Shown: piece after piece, positions 25,032 through 34,928 of the stretch
Position numbering within the stretch: the stretch's first letter is position 1
How the letters are laid out: every line of letters starts with the position of its first letter
Source of the DNA: Prochlorococcus sp. HOT208_60m_813G15
GTDB lineage: Bacteria > Cyanobacteriota > Cyanobacteriia > PCC-6307 > Cyanobiaceae
NCBI GenBank assembly: GCA_002026165.1
Contig: MWOS01000193.1
Span: 144,001-206,119, forward strand
Reading direction: 5' to 3'
DNA length: 62,119 bases
Notes under the pieces: generated by a model
Database searches by the model: none
The model's input: only the letters and a program-made list of their open reading frames with translations
Told to the model about the DNA's origin: nothing
Translations under genes and position numbers: made by a program

Positions 25032-26399
25032 ATGTCTCACGAAATATTCATGCCTGCCTTGAGTTCTACTATGACAGAGGGCAAGATTGTGGAATGGTTG
25101 AAAAATCCAGGAGATAAAGTTGAAAGAGGTGAATCTGTCTTGGTTGTTGAATCTGACAAGGCAGATATGGATGTTGAATCTTTTCAAGATGGATATCTTG
25201 CAGCTGTTTTAATGCCTGCTGGCAGCACTGCACCAGTAGGAGAGACTATCGGTCTTATTGTAGAAAATGAGGATGAGATAGCTTCTGTTCAAGAACAAAA
25301 TAAAGCAAAACAACCCGAAGTTTCTAGTTCGGATCAGCTTGAATTGGTAAGCAATAAAACGGAAGAAAAACCTGTGATTCAAAGTGAAATTGTTGAAAAA
25401 CAAGAAAAAGAAGTCGTATTAATGAGTGAAAAGGCAGCCTCATCTTTTAATAGTGATCAAATAAATGCTGCTACGAGTAATGTTTCTTCGAGGGTGATTG
25501 CATCTCCAAGAGCTAAAAAACTTGCCTCTCAAATGGGCGTTGATTTAGCAAAGGTTCATGGATCCGGACCTCACGGAAGGATTCAAGCCGATGATATTTT
25601 AAAAGCTAATGGCCAACCAGTCTCTATACCATGGATAGGTGAAGGTGGTTCTCCTGCAAGTATACCTGGTGCAAATTTGGGAGTTGAAAGTAAACCAGAA
25701 ACTTCAGGAAATAGTTTTGGTAATCCCGGAGAAACAGTTCAATTTAATACTCTTCAGAAAGCGGTAAATAAAAATATGGAATCTAGTTTAGATGTGCCAT
25801 GTTTTAGGGTGGGTTATTCCATTAACACAGATAAATTAGATAATTTCTATAAAAAAGTAAAACAGAACGGAGTTACTATGACTGCTTTACTAGTAAAGGC
25901 AGTTGCAAAGACACTTAAGAAACATCCTCAAGTTAACTCAAGTTTTTCAGAGAGTGGAATTTCTTATCCAGAAAATATAAATATTGCTGTTGCTGTTGCG
26001 ATGGAAGATGGAGGACTAATAACTCCAGTTTTAAAAGAACCATGCAATACTGATTTATTTGAATTGTCTAGGGAATGGAAAGATCTCGTAAAAAGATCAA
26101 GATCAAAACAATTAGAACCTGATGAATACTCAACGGGAACCTTCACTTTATCTAACCTTGGGATGTTTGGAGTTGATAGATTTGACGCAATTCTTCCTCC
26201 AGGTACCGGTGCTATTTTAGCCATAGCATCATCGAAACCAACCGTTGTTGCTAATAGTGATGGTTCAATATCTGTTAAAAAAATAATGCAAGTAAATCTA
26301 ACAGCTGATCATAGAGTGATCTATGGAGCTGATGGAGCTTCATTCTTAAAAGACTTGGCTTCCCTAATTGAAGATGAGCCAGAGACTCTTGTCTCCTAA
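25032..26399 (+). CDS. pdhC: Pyruvate dehydrogenase E2, dihydrolipoamide acetyltransferase
   Basis: 455 residues in standard domain order: one lipoyl domain (1-80) with the modified lysine in ESDKADMDV; a Glu/Ser-rich linker; the E1/E3-binding domain near 155-190 (SPRAKKLASQMGVDLAKVHG, GPHGRI); a Gly/Pro-rich linker; and the catalytic domain from ~230, ending with the active-site DHRVIYGADGASFL. It transfers acetyl to CoA in the PDH complex. It has its own promoter and leader. lipB, whose product acts on such lipoyl domains, is nearby. Confidence 0.96.
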   Translation: MSHEIFMPALSSTMTEGKIVEWLKNPGDKVERGESVLVVESDKADMDVESFQDGYLAAVLMPAGSTAPVGETIGLIVENEDEIASVQEQNKAKQPEVSSSDQLELVSNKTEEKPVIQSEIVEKQEKEVVLMSEKAASSFNSDQINAATSNVSSRVIASPRAKKLASQMGVDLAKVHGSGPHGRIQADDILKANGQPVSIPWIGEGGSPASIPGANLGVESKPETSGNSFGNPGETVQFNTLQKAVNKNMESSLDVPCFRVGYSINTDKLDNFYKKVKQNGVTMTALLVKAVAKTLKKHPQVNSSFSESGISYPENINIAVAVAMEDGGLITPVLKEPCNTDLFELSREWKDLVKRSRSKQLEPDEYSTGTFTLSNLGMFGVDRFDAILPPGTGAILAIASSKPTVVANSDGSISVKKIMQVNLTADHRVIYGADGASFLKDLASLIEDEPETLVS

Positions 26400-26405
26400 A
26401 TTTAA

Positions 26406-27530
26406 TTGATTTCTCAAATTAATAATGAAGAAAGAGATTATAAGCTTGAAGCTTATGATTATTTACTTGATCCTTCATTAATTGCTAGTAAACCTTCTGC
26501 AATTAGGCATGAATCAAGATTGATGATAGTTAGAAATAGTTTTTTAGAAGAAGACTGTTTAACTAATAAATTTACCAAGAATCTTTTAGATGAATTTAGA
26601 GAAGGGGATCTTATAATTGTAAATAATACTAAAGTTATGAAAGCTAGGTTAAAGGTTGAATTAGAAAATAAGACATTAGTCGAATTATTAGTTTTAGAAA
26701 GATCCCATGAATGTGTTTGGTTATGTTTGGCAAAGCCAGCAAAAAAGTTAAAAATAAATAGAAAATTAAAATTAAAATCTCCATTAGCACAAGATATTAA
26801 TTTGATTGTTGATGGAGTTGATGAAGAAACTGGAGGGAGATTTATTAAATTTCCGAAAAATATAACTTGTCTCAATTCAATGAATGAACTTCTTGATAAA
26901 TACGGCGAAATCCCTCTTCCTCCTTATATAAAAAATTCCGAAGAAGAATCTTTTCATGAGAAAAGTTATCAAACTGAGTATGCAACAAATCCGGGGGCAG
27001 TTGCTGCACCAACAGCTGGTTTACACTTAAGCAAAAGTCTTATTTCCAATCTAAAAAAAAAAGGCGTAATAATCTTACCGATAACTTTGCACGTGGGTTA
27101 CGGAACATTCAAACCAATTGATCAAGAAGATTTAAGTAACTTAAAACTTCACAAAGAATGGGTAAGTGTTAATAAGGAAGTAGTGGAGGAAATAAAAAGA
27201 ATAAAGAAAACAGATAGAAAAATAATTGCTATTGGTACAACTAGCGTAAGAGCTCTTGAAAGTTGTTATTCTCACGAAATTAATGACTTTATTCCCATAG
27301 CTAAATACGTAGATTTAGTAATTAAGCCAGGTTATAAATTTAAGGTAGTTGATGGATTATTAACTAATTTTCATCTCCCTAAAAGTTCATTATTACTTTT
27401 GGTAAGTGCAATGATTGGTAGAGAAAGATTATTAGAATTGTATAAGAAAGCCATAAAAGAAAAATTTAGATTCTTCTCTTATGGCGATGCTATGTATATT
27501 TCACCAGATTCACTACTGGAGAAAAAATAG
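26406..27530 (+). CDS. queA: tRNA preQ1(34) S-adenosylmethionine ribosyltransferase-isomerase
   Basis: 374 residues from a TTG start at 26406. Family motifs include EAYDYLLDPSLIASKP at the N-terminus, GDLIIVNNTKVMKARL, YATNPGAVAAPTAGLHL near 195, LHVGYGTFKPI, and TTSVRALES. It builds epoxyqueuosine at the tRNA wobble position from SAM. It begins 6 nt after pdhC and ends 2 nt from the convergent cysK, so no terminator fits there. Confidence 0.95.
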   Translation: MISQINNEERDYKLEAYDYLLDPSLIASKPSAIRHESRLMIVRNSFLEEDCLTNKFTKNLLDEFREGDLIIVNNTKVMKARLKVELENKTLVELLVLERSHECVWLCLAKPAKKLKINRKLKLKSPLAQDINLIVDGVDEETGGRFIKFPKNITCLNSMNELLDKYGEIPLPPYIKNSEEESFHEKSYQTEYATNPGAVAAPTAGLHLSKSLISNLKKKGVIILPITLHVGYGTFKPIDQEDLSNLKLHKEWVSVNKEVVEEIKRIKKTDRKIIAIGTTSVRALESCYSHEINDFIPIAKYVDLVIKPGYKFKVVDGLLTNFHLPKSSLLLLVSAMIGRERLLELYKKAIKEKFRFFSYGDAMYISPDSLLEKK

Positions 27531-27532
27531 AT

Positions 27533-28519
27533 TTAGGCTTTGACTGGTTCTTGAATGATTCCGCTTGGAACTTCAGTAAACATAATTGATGATAAATACC
27601 TCTCTGCTAAATCAGGTAGAACAACTACAATTGTCTTCCCAGCATATTCATCTTGTTCAGCTAATCTAACAGCAGCAGCAGCGGCAGCCCCACAAGATAT
27701 TCCTACTAATAGACCTTCCTCTTTAGCTAACCTAAGAGCCATCTCGATTGATTCGTCATTTGTTACTTGTTCGACCTTATCAACAATTGATAAGTCAAGG
27801 TTCTTAGGAATAAATCCTGCTCCAATTCCTTGGATTTTATGTGGTCCGGATTTAACCTCTTCTCCATTCATTGTCTGTGTAATAACAGGACTGTGTGATG
27901 GTTCTACAGCTACAGAAGTAATATTCTTGCCCTTCTCTAGCTTAATGTATCTTGAAACTCCTGTAATTGTGCCGCCAGTTCCAACCCCTGCAACTAGGAC
28001 ATCAATTTCACCATCGCAATCATCCCAGATTTCTGGTCCAGTAGTTTTGAAATGAATTTCAGGGTTTGCTGGATTATCAAATTGACCTGGCATGAAATAT
28101 TGAGAAGGATTACTTTCTGCAATTTCTTTAGCCTTAGCTATTGCTCCAGGCATACCTTTAGATGCCTCTGTTAAAACAATTTCAGCACCCAACACTGCCA
28201 TAACCCTTCTTCTTTCAATTGACATGGATTCTGGCATTGTAAGGATCAGTTTATAACCTCTTGCTGAAGCAGTAAAAGCTAGAGCAATTCCTGTATTTCC
28301 AGAGGTTGGCTCAACAATAGTTTTGTCTTTTGTAAGTTTCCCACTTTTCTCGGCATCCCAGATCATGTTTGCGCCGATCCTACATTTGACACTATAAGCG
28401 GGGTTTCTACCTTCAATTTTTGCAAGTACTGTAGCTTTCGCGTTTTTAGTAACTGATTTTAATTTTACTAATGGAGTGTTTCCAATAGCAAAACTGTTGT
28501 CCTCATAAATTTTTGCCAT
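27533..28519 (-). CDS. cysK: Cysteine synthase (O-acetylserine sulfhydrylase)
   Basis: 328 residues. GNTPLVKL near 13, [15 protein letters not shown] with the PLP lysine near 44, [11 protein letters not shown] near 70 binding substrate, and [14 protein letters not shown] near 177 binding the PLP phosphate are all intact. It makes cysteine from O-acetylserine and sulfide. It is the last of a minus-strand group with two further sulfur-amino-acid PLP enzymes. Confidence 0.96.
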   Translation of the reverse strand: MAKIYEDNSFAIGNTPLVKLKSVTKNAKATVLAKIEGRNPAYSVKCRIGANMIWDAEKSGKLTKDKTIVEPTSGNTGIALAFTASARGYKLILTMPESMSIERRRVMAVLGAEIVLTEASKGMPGAIAKAKEIAESNPSQYFMPGQFDNPANPEIHFKTTGPEIWDDCDGEIDVLVAGVGTGGTITGVSRYIKLEKGKNITSVAVEPSHSPVITQTMNGEEVKSGPHKIQGIGAGFIPKNLDLSIVDKVEQVTNDESIEMALRLAKEEGLLVGISCGAAAAAAVRLAEQDEYAGKTIVVVLPDLAERYLSSIMFTEVPSGIIQEPVKA

Positions 28520-28603
28520 TTATATATTGAGAAAATATATATTAATACTAACTATTATTCAGAAAAAGAGTATATAAGTTTCTATACGGTAAATACTAGG
28601 AAT

Positions 28604-30073
28604 TTAGAAATTATTTAGTGCTTCAGAAAAGGTTTTCCATAATTGATCTTGGTCTTCTAATCCAACTGATACTCTAATAAGGTGCGAGGGGATACCAAAA
28701 CTTTCAGCCCAATCCAACTCGTCATAATGAGCTAGTAAAACATAAGGACAAACTAGAGTAAATTTTGTACCTAAACTAGGTCCTTTAGATACTTTTAGAG
28801 AATCATAAAATTTTTTAGCTTTGTTCAATCCTCCATTTAATTCAAACGATAATAAGCAGCCGTATCCCCCATTAGAAGTAAGTAAAGAATTAAAATTTGG
28901 ACAATTTTCAGGATGGAAAATATTTTTAATCTCGCTATGAGTCTCTAATCTTTTTTTTAATTCTAAACATGCTTTATTTTGTTCAAAAACTCTTTGATTT
29001 ACATCTCTACTAACTTTCTCTAGATAAACTATATCTCCATCGGAAAGTATTGGAATATTAATCTCGTTTAATGCATTTCTAAACTGATCAATCCATTTGC
29101 TTTTTGGATTTATTATTAATGATCCGGCAAGAATATCACCACTACCTGAAAAAATTTTTGTAAGTGAAGTGAAAACGATATCTGCATGTTCTATGGAATT
29201 TATATTTAAATTCGAACCAATTGTATCGTCAACAATTAACGGAATATTTAGCTTTTTTGCAATTTTTGAAATTTTTTTAATGTTTACACATTTGAGCATT
29301 GGATTACTTGGAAGTTCAATAATTAATGCTGATGGCTTTATTCTTTTGATTTCTAATTCAATATCCGAGCAATTTTCTTCTGTAATTAACTTTGCTCCGT
29401 GAAAGATTTTCATTGGTAATTTAAGTACATCTACATATGGAAAACCAACTTGGAGTGTTGGTTTAGCTGGAAATAATTTATATATGATTTCTAATGATGT
29501 ATGCAATGCAGACATTCCAGATGAAGTTAAGTGAATATCATTAGAGTCAATTTTTGTAGATTTAGAAATTCTATTTTTTATTCTTTGAGAACATTCATTT
29601 ACGTAAGATTTTGGAGGGCAATCTTCAAGACCTAGTTCTATAGCGGCAGCTCTTGAAGATAGACCAAGACCAGTATGTTGCCAAAAATATTTTGCATAAA
29701 TACTTCCTTCTTTTTCAGTTATTAAGAAAGCTAAATTATTTCTTTTTTCTATTAATGAGAATTGTTCAGAAGTATTTCTATCAATGTATTTTTTAGCTTT
29801 AAAAGCTATTCTTTCATTCGGATATGGCCAGATACTTTTATTGTTGGGGTAATTTTGTTTTTTTACTTTTTCGCATAATCTTTTCACTATGGGGTTTAGC
29901 CCGAATCGTGGGTAAATGGACTTCAATAAATTCATGCATTCTTGATCTTTTTCCTCGTAATTTATTACATCATTCCAAGTTGGTAATGCTACAGAAACAG
30001 CATGAATACTATCAGGAATTGCATATCCCAACTCTAAATTTTTCCATATAGGTTTTTTAAGTAAATCTCTCAA
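28604..30073 (-). CDS. Cys/Met-metabolism PLP enzyme (cystathionine gamma-synthase-like)
   Basis: 489 residues, about 100 longer than a typical family member. Residues 1-120 are an extra N-terminal region (KKPIWKNLELGYAIPDSIHA). The rest is the fold-type I PLP domain: SSGMSALHTSLEIIY near 180, LIVDDTIGSNL near 280, and SLTKIFSGSGDILAG near 305 with the PLP lysine. It probably acts in transsulfuration or homoserine sulfhydrylation, but the exact substrate is not readable. It lies 3 nt downstream of the metB-like gene; the extended form seems typical of picocyanobacteria. Confidence 0.75.
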   Translation of the reverse strand: MRDLLKKPIWKNLELGYAIPDSIHAVSVALPTWNDVINYEEKDQECMNLLKSIYPRFGLNPIVKRLCEKVKKQNYPNNKSIWPYPNERIAFKAKKYIDRNTSEQFSLIEKRNNLAFLITEKEGSIYAKYFWQHTGLGLSSRAAAIELGLEDCPPKSYVNECSQRIKNRISKSTKIDSNDIHLTSSGMSALHTSLEIIYKLFPAKPTLQVGFPYVDVLKLPMKIFHGAKLITEENCSDIELEIKRIKPSALIIELPSNPMLKCVNIKKISKIAKKLNIPLIVDDTIGSNLNINSIEHADIVFTSLTKIFSGSGDILAGSLIINPKSKWIDQFRNALNEINIPILSDGDIVYLEKVSRDVNQRVFEQNKACLELKKRLETHSEIKNIFHPENCPNFNSLLTSNGGYGCLLSFELNGGLNKAKKFYDSLKVSKGPSLGTKFTLVCPYVLLAHYDELDWAESFGIPSHLIRVSVGLEDQDQLWKTFSEALNNF

Positions 30074-30076
30074 TTT

Positions 30077-31240
30077 TCAGAATTTATTTAAAGCAAATAA
30101 AATGTCCGAGATTAAATCGTTTGTATCTTCACATCCAATTGATAATCTGACAAGAGCATCATCTATCCCTAGTAGATTTTTTGTTTTGTCATCAACAGAA
30201 GCATGAGTCATCGTTGCAGGGTGACAAATTAAACTTTCAACTCCTCCAAGGCTTTCTGCTAGAGAGAAATATTTGAGAGATTTGCAAAATTTAAAAGTAT
30301 CCTCTTTATTTAAATTTAATTTTAGGGTGATCATTGAACCTCCAGATTTCATTTGCGATTTTGCTAAATTAAATTGCGGATGTTCTTGATTAAAAGGGTA
30401 AATTAATTTACTAATAATTTTATGATTACCTAATTCTTCAGAAATAAATTCTGCACTTTTAGTTTGTTGTTCGATTCTTAAAGGAAGAGTTTTTACTCCT
30501 CTCGTAATTAGCCAACTATCAAAAGGAGATGGTTGAAGCCCGAGAGCTTTTTGAGAGAAAAGCATCTTACTATTCCATTCCTCATTATTTGTCAGTACTG
30601 CTCCGCCAAGTGCGTCACTATGTCCATTAATGAATTTTGTGGTACTTACAACCGATAGTGTTGCACCAAGGTCCAATGGTTTTTGAATAAGCGCTGTAGA
30701 AAATGTGTTGTCTACAACTACTGGTATTTCGAGTTTATTCGCTTCATCACAAATCGCCTTAATATCTAGTACCTTCAAAAGTGGATTAGTTGGACTTTCT
30801 AGCCATATCAGGGTTGGCTCGAAGTTTGAAATCTTTTTGACATTATTTTCGTTTGTAAAATCTGTGTATAAAACTTCTAGTCCAAATTTCTTGAAAACTT
30901 TTTCGAACATCCTCACTGTACAACCATAGAGATTTGACTCGCAGAGTATCTTGTCACCTGATTTTAGTGTTGATGAAATTGCAGTTACCGCGCTAATTCC
31001 AGATCCAAAAACTGTACAGTATTTAGAATCTTCTATTGATTTAAGGATGTTTTCTAGAATTCTAAAGTTTGGATTGCCTGATCTGGTGTAGTCGAAATTA
31101 TCTTTATTTCCATGTTTGAAAGTAGATGTAGAAAAAATAGGAGGCATAACGCATCCAGTTTCTTCAGCAAATGTTTCCCCATGGTGAATAGATAAGGTCT
31201 TAAAACCTGGCTTTTTTATATTATTTTCCTTATTTTCCAT
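30077..31240 (-). CDS. metB: Cystathionine gamma-synthase / beta-lyase family enzyme
   Basis: 387 residues, standard length. FSTSTFKHG near 36, FDYTRSGNPNFRILE, VFGSGISAVTA near 80, VVDNTFSTALIQKPLDLGA near 175, and STTKFINGHSDALGG near 200 with the PLP lysine. The family covers cystathionine gamma-synthase, gamma-lyase and beta-lyase; the choice of MetB rests on context with a second paralogue and is tentative. It is transcribed just downstream of rpsD, after a hairpin. Confidence 0.8.
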   Translation of the reverse strand: MENKENNIKKPGFKTLSIHHGETFAEETGCVMPPIFSTSTFKHGNKDNFDYTRSGNPNFRILENILKSIEDSKYCTVFGSGISAVTAISSTLKSGDKILCESNLYGCTVRMFEKVFKKFGLEVLYTDFTNENNVKKISNFEPTLIWLESPTNPLLKVLDIKAICDEANKLEIPVVVDNTFSTALIQKPLDLGATLSVVSTTKFINGHSDALGGAVLTNNEEWNSKMLFSQKALGLQPSPFDSWLITRGVKTLPLRIEQQTKSAEFISEELGNHKIISKLIYPFNQEHPQFNLAKSQMKSGGSMITLKLNLNKEDTFKFCKSLKYFSLAESLGGVESLICHPATMTHASVDDKTKNLLGIDDALVRLSIGCEDTNDLISDILFALNKF

Positions 31241-31264
31241 TATTTTAAAAATAAGAATTAAATT

Positions 31265-31293
31265 AAATCTCTCTTTTAAAAAATGAGAGATTT
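31265..31293 (-). terminator. Hairpin between rpsD and metB
   Basis: AAATCTCTC (31265-31273) is the exact reverse complement of GAGAGATTT (31285-31293), a 9-bp stem with an 11-nt loop. It lies 23 nt past the rpsD stop and 25 nt before metB on the same strand. The stem ends in T residues, so it may end or attenuate rpsD transcription. Confidence 0.55.
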
Positions 31294-31315
31294 AATAATC
31301 CAAAGAAAAGTACTA

Positions 31316-31924
31316 TTAAACTTTTCTTGAATAATATTCAACAACTAGTAGTTCGTTTATTTCAAGAGCCACCCACTCTCTATCGCATTTCCCATTTATT
31401 TTTCCCGTTAATTTAGGTTTGTCTAAATCAAGATGAGGAGGGACATTTGCTAAACCAGGGAATTCTATATTACCTTCTACAAGTTTTTTGCTTGCTTTGT
31501 TTTCTTTAATTCCGATTACATCGCCTGATTTGCATTGATAACCAGCAATATCAAGAACCTTCCCATTAACGGTTACATGGCCATGATTTACTAATTGTCT
31601 TGAGCCTGGAATGGTACCTCCAAAACCCAATCTAAAACAAACATTATCAAGTCTGTTTTCTAAAAGTCTTAGTAGGTTAGTACCTGTAGATCCTTCCTGA
31701 GCTCTAGCTTTTTTTATATAACGTACTAGTTGTTTTTCAGAAACTCCATAATTAAACCTAAGTTTCTGCTTTTCTTCTAGACGAATTGCATATTCTGATC
31801 GCTTGCGACGGGCTTGGCCGTGCTGACCTGGAGGATTAGACTTCTTTGAAGCTTTCCTGGTGAGACCTGGTAGTTCTCCCAAGCGACGCGTAACCCTTAA
31901 TCTGGGGCCGCGGTATCTTGACAT
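31316..31924 (-). CDS. rpsD: 30S ribosomal protein S4
   Basis: 202 residues. [21 protein letters not shown] at the start and the S4 RNA-binding domain ([34 protein letters not shown], split over residues 88-121) are unmistakable. It nucleates assembly of the small subunit by binding 16S rRNA. It stands apart from other ribosomal genes here and is divergent from yidD. Confidence 0.97.
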   Translation of the reverse strand: MSRYRGPRLRVTRRLGELPGLTRKASKKSNPPGQHGQARRKRSEYAIRLEEKQKLRFNYGVSEKQLVRYIKKARAQEGSTGTNLLRLLENRLDNVCFRLGFGGTIPGSRQLVNHGHVTVNGKVLDIAGYQCKSGDVIGIKENKASKKLVEGNIEFPGLANVPPHLDLDKPKLTGKINGKCDREWVALEINELLVVEYYSRKV

Positions 31925-32019
31925 AATTTTAAATTAAATAGAAAATTGCAATAAATTGGATAATTGATTAAATTCAATTAAACTAATTACTACTGGAAAT
32001 TTTATTTTACATCATTAAA

Positions 32020-32256
32020 GTGTTCAAAACTATTAATAAATCAATTACTTCTATACTTCTTTTTATGATTTCGTTTTATCAAAAGTGGTTTTCTCCTTTT
32101 TTTGGACCAAGATGCAGATTTATTCCAAGTTGCAGCTCTTATGGATATGAGGCAATTACTAGACATGGTCCATGGAAGGGAGGGTGGTTAACTTTAAGAA
32201 GATTAAGCAGATGTCATCCTTTAACTCCCTGTGGATGTGACCCTGTGCCTGACTAA
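32020..32256 (+). CDS. yidD: Membrane protein insertion efficiency factor YidD
   Basis: 78 residues from GTG. A membrane-associated amphipathic start (ITSILLFMISFYQKWFSP) is followed by the invariant RCRFIPSCSSYGYEAI with conserved cysteines, then HGPWKGGWLTLRRLSRCHP and PCGCDPVP. YidD assists YidC-dependent insertion of membrane proteins. It precedes a thioredoxin-like gene by 4 nt. Confidence 0.95.
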   Translation: MFKTINKSITSILLFMISFYQKWFSPFFGPRCRFIPSCSSYGYEAITRHGPWKGGWLTLRRLSRCHPLTPCGCDPVPD

Positions 32257-32260
32257 ATGA

Positions 32261-32563
32261 ATGAAAATATTTATTTTTGTTAGGCAGGGATGTTGCCTTT
32301 GTGATTCATTAAAAAATAAACTGGCAAAAATAAATCTTAATGAGTTATTCCCTTATCTGGAGGAGCTTAAAGAAATTGATATTGATAGGGTCGATTTATA
32401 TAAAGATAAATATAAAAAATATGATTATGAAGTACCTGTTATTGCTGTTGAAGGAATTAGGTCCGAGGAAATTATAGAATTGCCTCGAATTTCTCCAAGA
32501 TTAAAAGATGATCAATTAAAGAATTGGTTTCAAAAAAATATTAATACTATTCTGGAGAAATAA
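32261..32563 (+). CDS. Glutaredoxin/thioredoxin-like protein (DUF836 type)
   Basis: 100 residues. IFIFVRQGCCLCDSLKNKL at the start holds a CxxC redox pair (residues 11-14: C-C-L-C), followed by EIDIDRVDLYKDKYKKYDYEVPVIAV with the cis-proline (VPV) of the thioredoxin fold. It is probably a small thiol-disulfide exchange protein; its partner is unknown. It is tightly placed between yidD and murE. Confidence 0.82.
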   Translation: MKIFIFVRQGCCLCDSLKNKLAKINLNELFPYLEELKEIDIDRVDLYKDKYKKYDYEVPVIAVEGIRSEEIIELPRISPRLKDDQLKNWFQKNINTILEK

Positions 32564-32572
32564 TTTTTTTAT

Positions 32573-34105
32573 ATGAGATCTATAAAATTACATAAACTTT
32601 TAGATTTGGTAGGAATTATTCCTTCATTAGATTTAATCGATCATGAAATTAATAATATTTCTTTTAACTCTAAAGAAGTACAAGAAGGAACTTTATTTTT
32701 AGGTATGCCTGGTTTAAATGTTGATGGAGGAAAATACTGTATTGAGGCAATTGAAAATGGCGCGGAGGCTGCCATTATTGGGGCTACTGCAAAAGATAAA
32801 ATTGGATCTATTGATCGAGAAAGGATTTTGGTTATAGAGGATAATTTAGATTATATTTTTGGTCAAATAGTCGCTGAGTTTTGGAATAGGCCTTCAAGAA
32901 AACTTAAACTTATTGGTGTTACGGGTACAAATGGAAAAACGACAATTACTTTTTTATTGGAACATCTTTTAAAAAAATTAGGGAAAAAGACGGCATTATT
33001 TGGAACCTTGCTCAATAGATGGCCTGGCTTCTCAGAAGTAGCTTCTCATACAACTGATTTCGCCGATAAACTCCAAAAAAAATTAAATGCTGCTGTTGAG
33101 GCAGAATCTGAATTCGCGATATTAGAGGTCAGTTCTCATTCTATTGCTCAAAACAGGATATCAGGATGCGAATTTGAGGCGGCTATTTTTACTAATTTAA
33201 CTCAAGATCATCTTGATTATCACTCAGATATGGAATCATATTTTCAAACAAAAAGAAAATTATTTTTCCCACCTTACTTAAAAGAAAAAGATGGAATTTG
33301 TGTATTAAATCATGATGACTATTGGATATCTAAATTATCATCTGATCTCGAAAAAAAATCTTCATTAGTCTCTACAAAGATTACTGAAAGTGAATTTGAA
33401 AATGATGATTTTTTTTTCGTGACAGATAAGAAATTTACTGAAAGTGGCTCCACCTGCATTTTTCATACACCTAGGGAAAAAATTCAACTTTTTGTTCCAC
33501 TTGTTGGTGAATTCAATTTAATGAATGCGATTCAAGCAATAACAATTTTGTATAAACTTAATTTTTCTTTAAAAGATCTATCAAAGTTAATACAATCTTT
33601 CCCTGGTGCTCCTGGCAGAATGGAGAAAATACAAATTGATAATGATGTCGTTTTAAGATCACTTCCAACAGTAATAGTTGATTATGCCCACACTCCTGAT
33701 GGATTAAAAAAAGTTTTGCAATCAATTAAAAAACTTTGTGAAGGTAAACTAATAACTGTTTTTGGCTGTGGCGGAGATCGTGATCGTAGTAAAAGGCCTT
33801 TAATGGGATCAATAGCTGAAGAGTTGTCTGATCAACTTTTTATAACTTCAGATAATCCAAGATCTGAAGAACCCCAAAAGATAGTAAATGATATTTTGAT
33901 GGGTATAAAAAAAAGAGAAAAAATAACAATTGAAATTGATAGATTTAAAGCAATAAATGAATCTATTAAATTTGCCAATAAAAAAGATATTGTTTTAATT
34001 GCAGGAAAAGGACATGAAGACTACCAAATTCTCAATGATAAAGTTATTAATTTTGATGATAGAAAAATAGCTTATAAATTATTAAAAGAAAAAAATAAAT
34101 CTTAA
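32573..34105 (+). CDS. murE: UDP-MurNAc-tripeptide synthetase (meso-DAP adding)
   Basis: 510 residues. Mur-ligase ATP loop GVTGTNGKTTITFLLE near 120, EVSSHSIAQNRI near 185, TNLTQDHLDYH, and PGAPGRME with the conserved Arg. The DNPRSEEP box near 430 is the known signature for meso-diaminopimelate rather than lysine. It adds DAP to the growing peptidoglycan stem in the cytoplasm. Confidence 0.96.
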   Translation: MRSIKLHKLLDLVGIIPSLDLIDHEINNISFNSKEVQEGTLFLGMPGLNVDGGKYCIEAIENGAEAAIIGATAKDKIGSIDRERILVIEDNLDYIFGQIVAEFWNRPSRKLKLIGVTGTNGKTTITFLLEHLLKKLGKKTALFGTLLNRWPGFSEVASHTTDFADKLQKKLNAAVEAESEFAILEVSSHSIAQNRISGCEFEAAIFTNLTQDHLDYHSDMESYFQTKRKLFFPPYLKEKDGICVLNHDDYWISKLSSDLEKKSSLVSTKITESEFENDDFFFVTDKKFTESGSTCIFHTPREKIQLFVPLVGEFNLMNAIQAITILYKLNFSLKDLSKLIQSFPGAPGRMEKIQIDNDVVLRSLPTVIVDYAHTPDGLKKVLQSIKKLCEGKLITVFGCGGDRDRSKRPLMGSIAEELSDQLFITSDNPRSEEPQKIVNDILMGIKKREKITIEIDRFKAINESIKFANKKDIVLIAGKGHEDYQILNDKVINFDDRKIAYKLLKEKNKS

Positions 34106-34189
34106 TAAAATTTCCTAGTCAAATAAGAAAGATCTTTACGCAAATCACAAGAAAAGTTTCTTAGAATCATTGGAGTTATTTTTAAAAAA

Positions 34190-34894
34190 ATGAAAGGCTT
34201 AGCCTTAGTTGTAGGCGCAGGTGGAATTGGAACACAACTAGCTAAAGATCTGAATGAAAGTGAAAAAGATTTAGATGTTGTTTTGTGTGGAAGAAAAAGT
34301 GAATTTAATCCTTTTTGGGAATTAGATATAGAGGATTCTCAATCCCTTTTGCAGTTGAAAAATAAAATATCAAAGCATCCTTCAAAATTAAGGCTAGTTG
34401 TTAATGCTACAGGTAGACTTCATAGTGATTCTCTTCAACCAGAAAAAAGATTACAACATCTTGATAAAAAAAATATGATGGAAAGTTTTTCAATAAATGC
34501 CTTTTCTCCTATTTTATTAGCTAAAGCGATTGAAGAATTTATACCAAAAGATTTTGATTTTAATTTTGCAAGTATAAGTGCAAGAGTTGGTAGCATTGGA
34601 GATAATCAAACTGGAGGTTGGTATTCATATAGAGCTGCAAAATCTGCGCAAAATCAGTTTTTTAAATCTTTAAGTATTGAATGGGCTAGACGTTTCCCAA
34701 AGACTACTATCACATTGCTTCATCCAGGAACAGTAGATACTGATTTATCTAGACCTTTTCATAAATTTGTTCCAGAACATAAATTATTTAGTAAAGAAAA
34801 ATCCTCCCAATTCTTGATTAATATTATTAAAAATCAATCACCAGAATCTACAGGAAAATTTATTGCATGGGACAACTCTGAGATACCTTGGTAA
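34190..34894 (+). CDS. Short-chain dehydrogenase/reductase
   Basis: 234 residues. The cofactor loop GAGGIGTQLA replaces the commoner TGxxxGIG at the N-terminus; VVNATGRLH corresponds to the NAG motif. The catalytic triad is SISARVG (Ser near 130) and YSYRAAKSA (YxxxK near 146). It resembles CsgA-type SDRs. The substrate is unknown. An 84-nt gap separates it from murE, and it converges with the aminotransferase gene. Confidence 0.85.
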   Translation: MKGLALVVGAGGIGTQLAKDLNESEKDLDVVLCGRKSEFNPFWELDIEDSQSLLQLKNKISKHPSKLRLVVNATGRLHSDSLQPEKRLQHLDKKNMMESFSINAFSPILLAKAIEEFIPKDFDFNFASISARVGSIGDNQTGGWYSYRAAKSAQNQFFKSLSIEWARRFPKTTITLLHPGTVDTDLSRPFHKFVPEHKLFSKEKSSQFLINIIKNQSPESTGKFIAWDNSEIPW

Positions 34895-34928
34895 ACTAAA
34901 TTTTTTTTTATATCAAAAGATCTTTAAG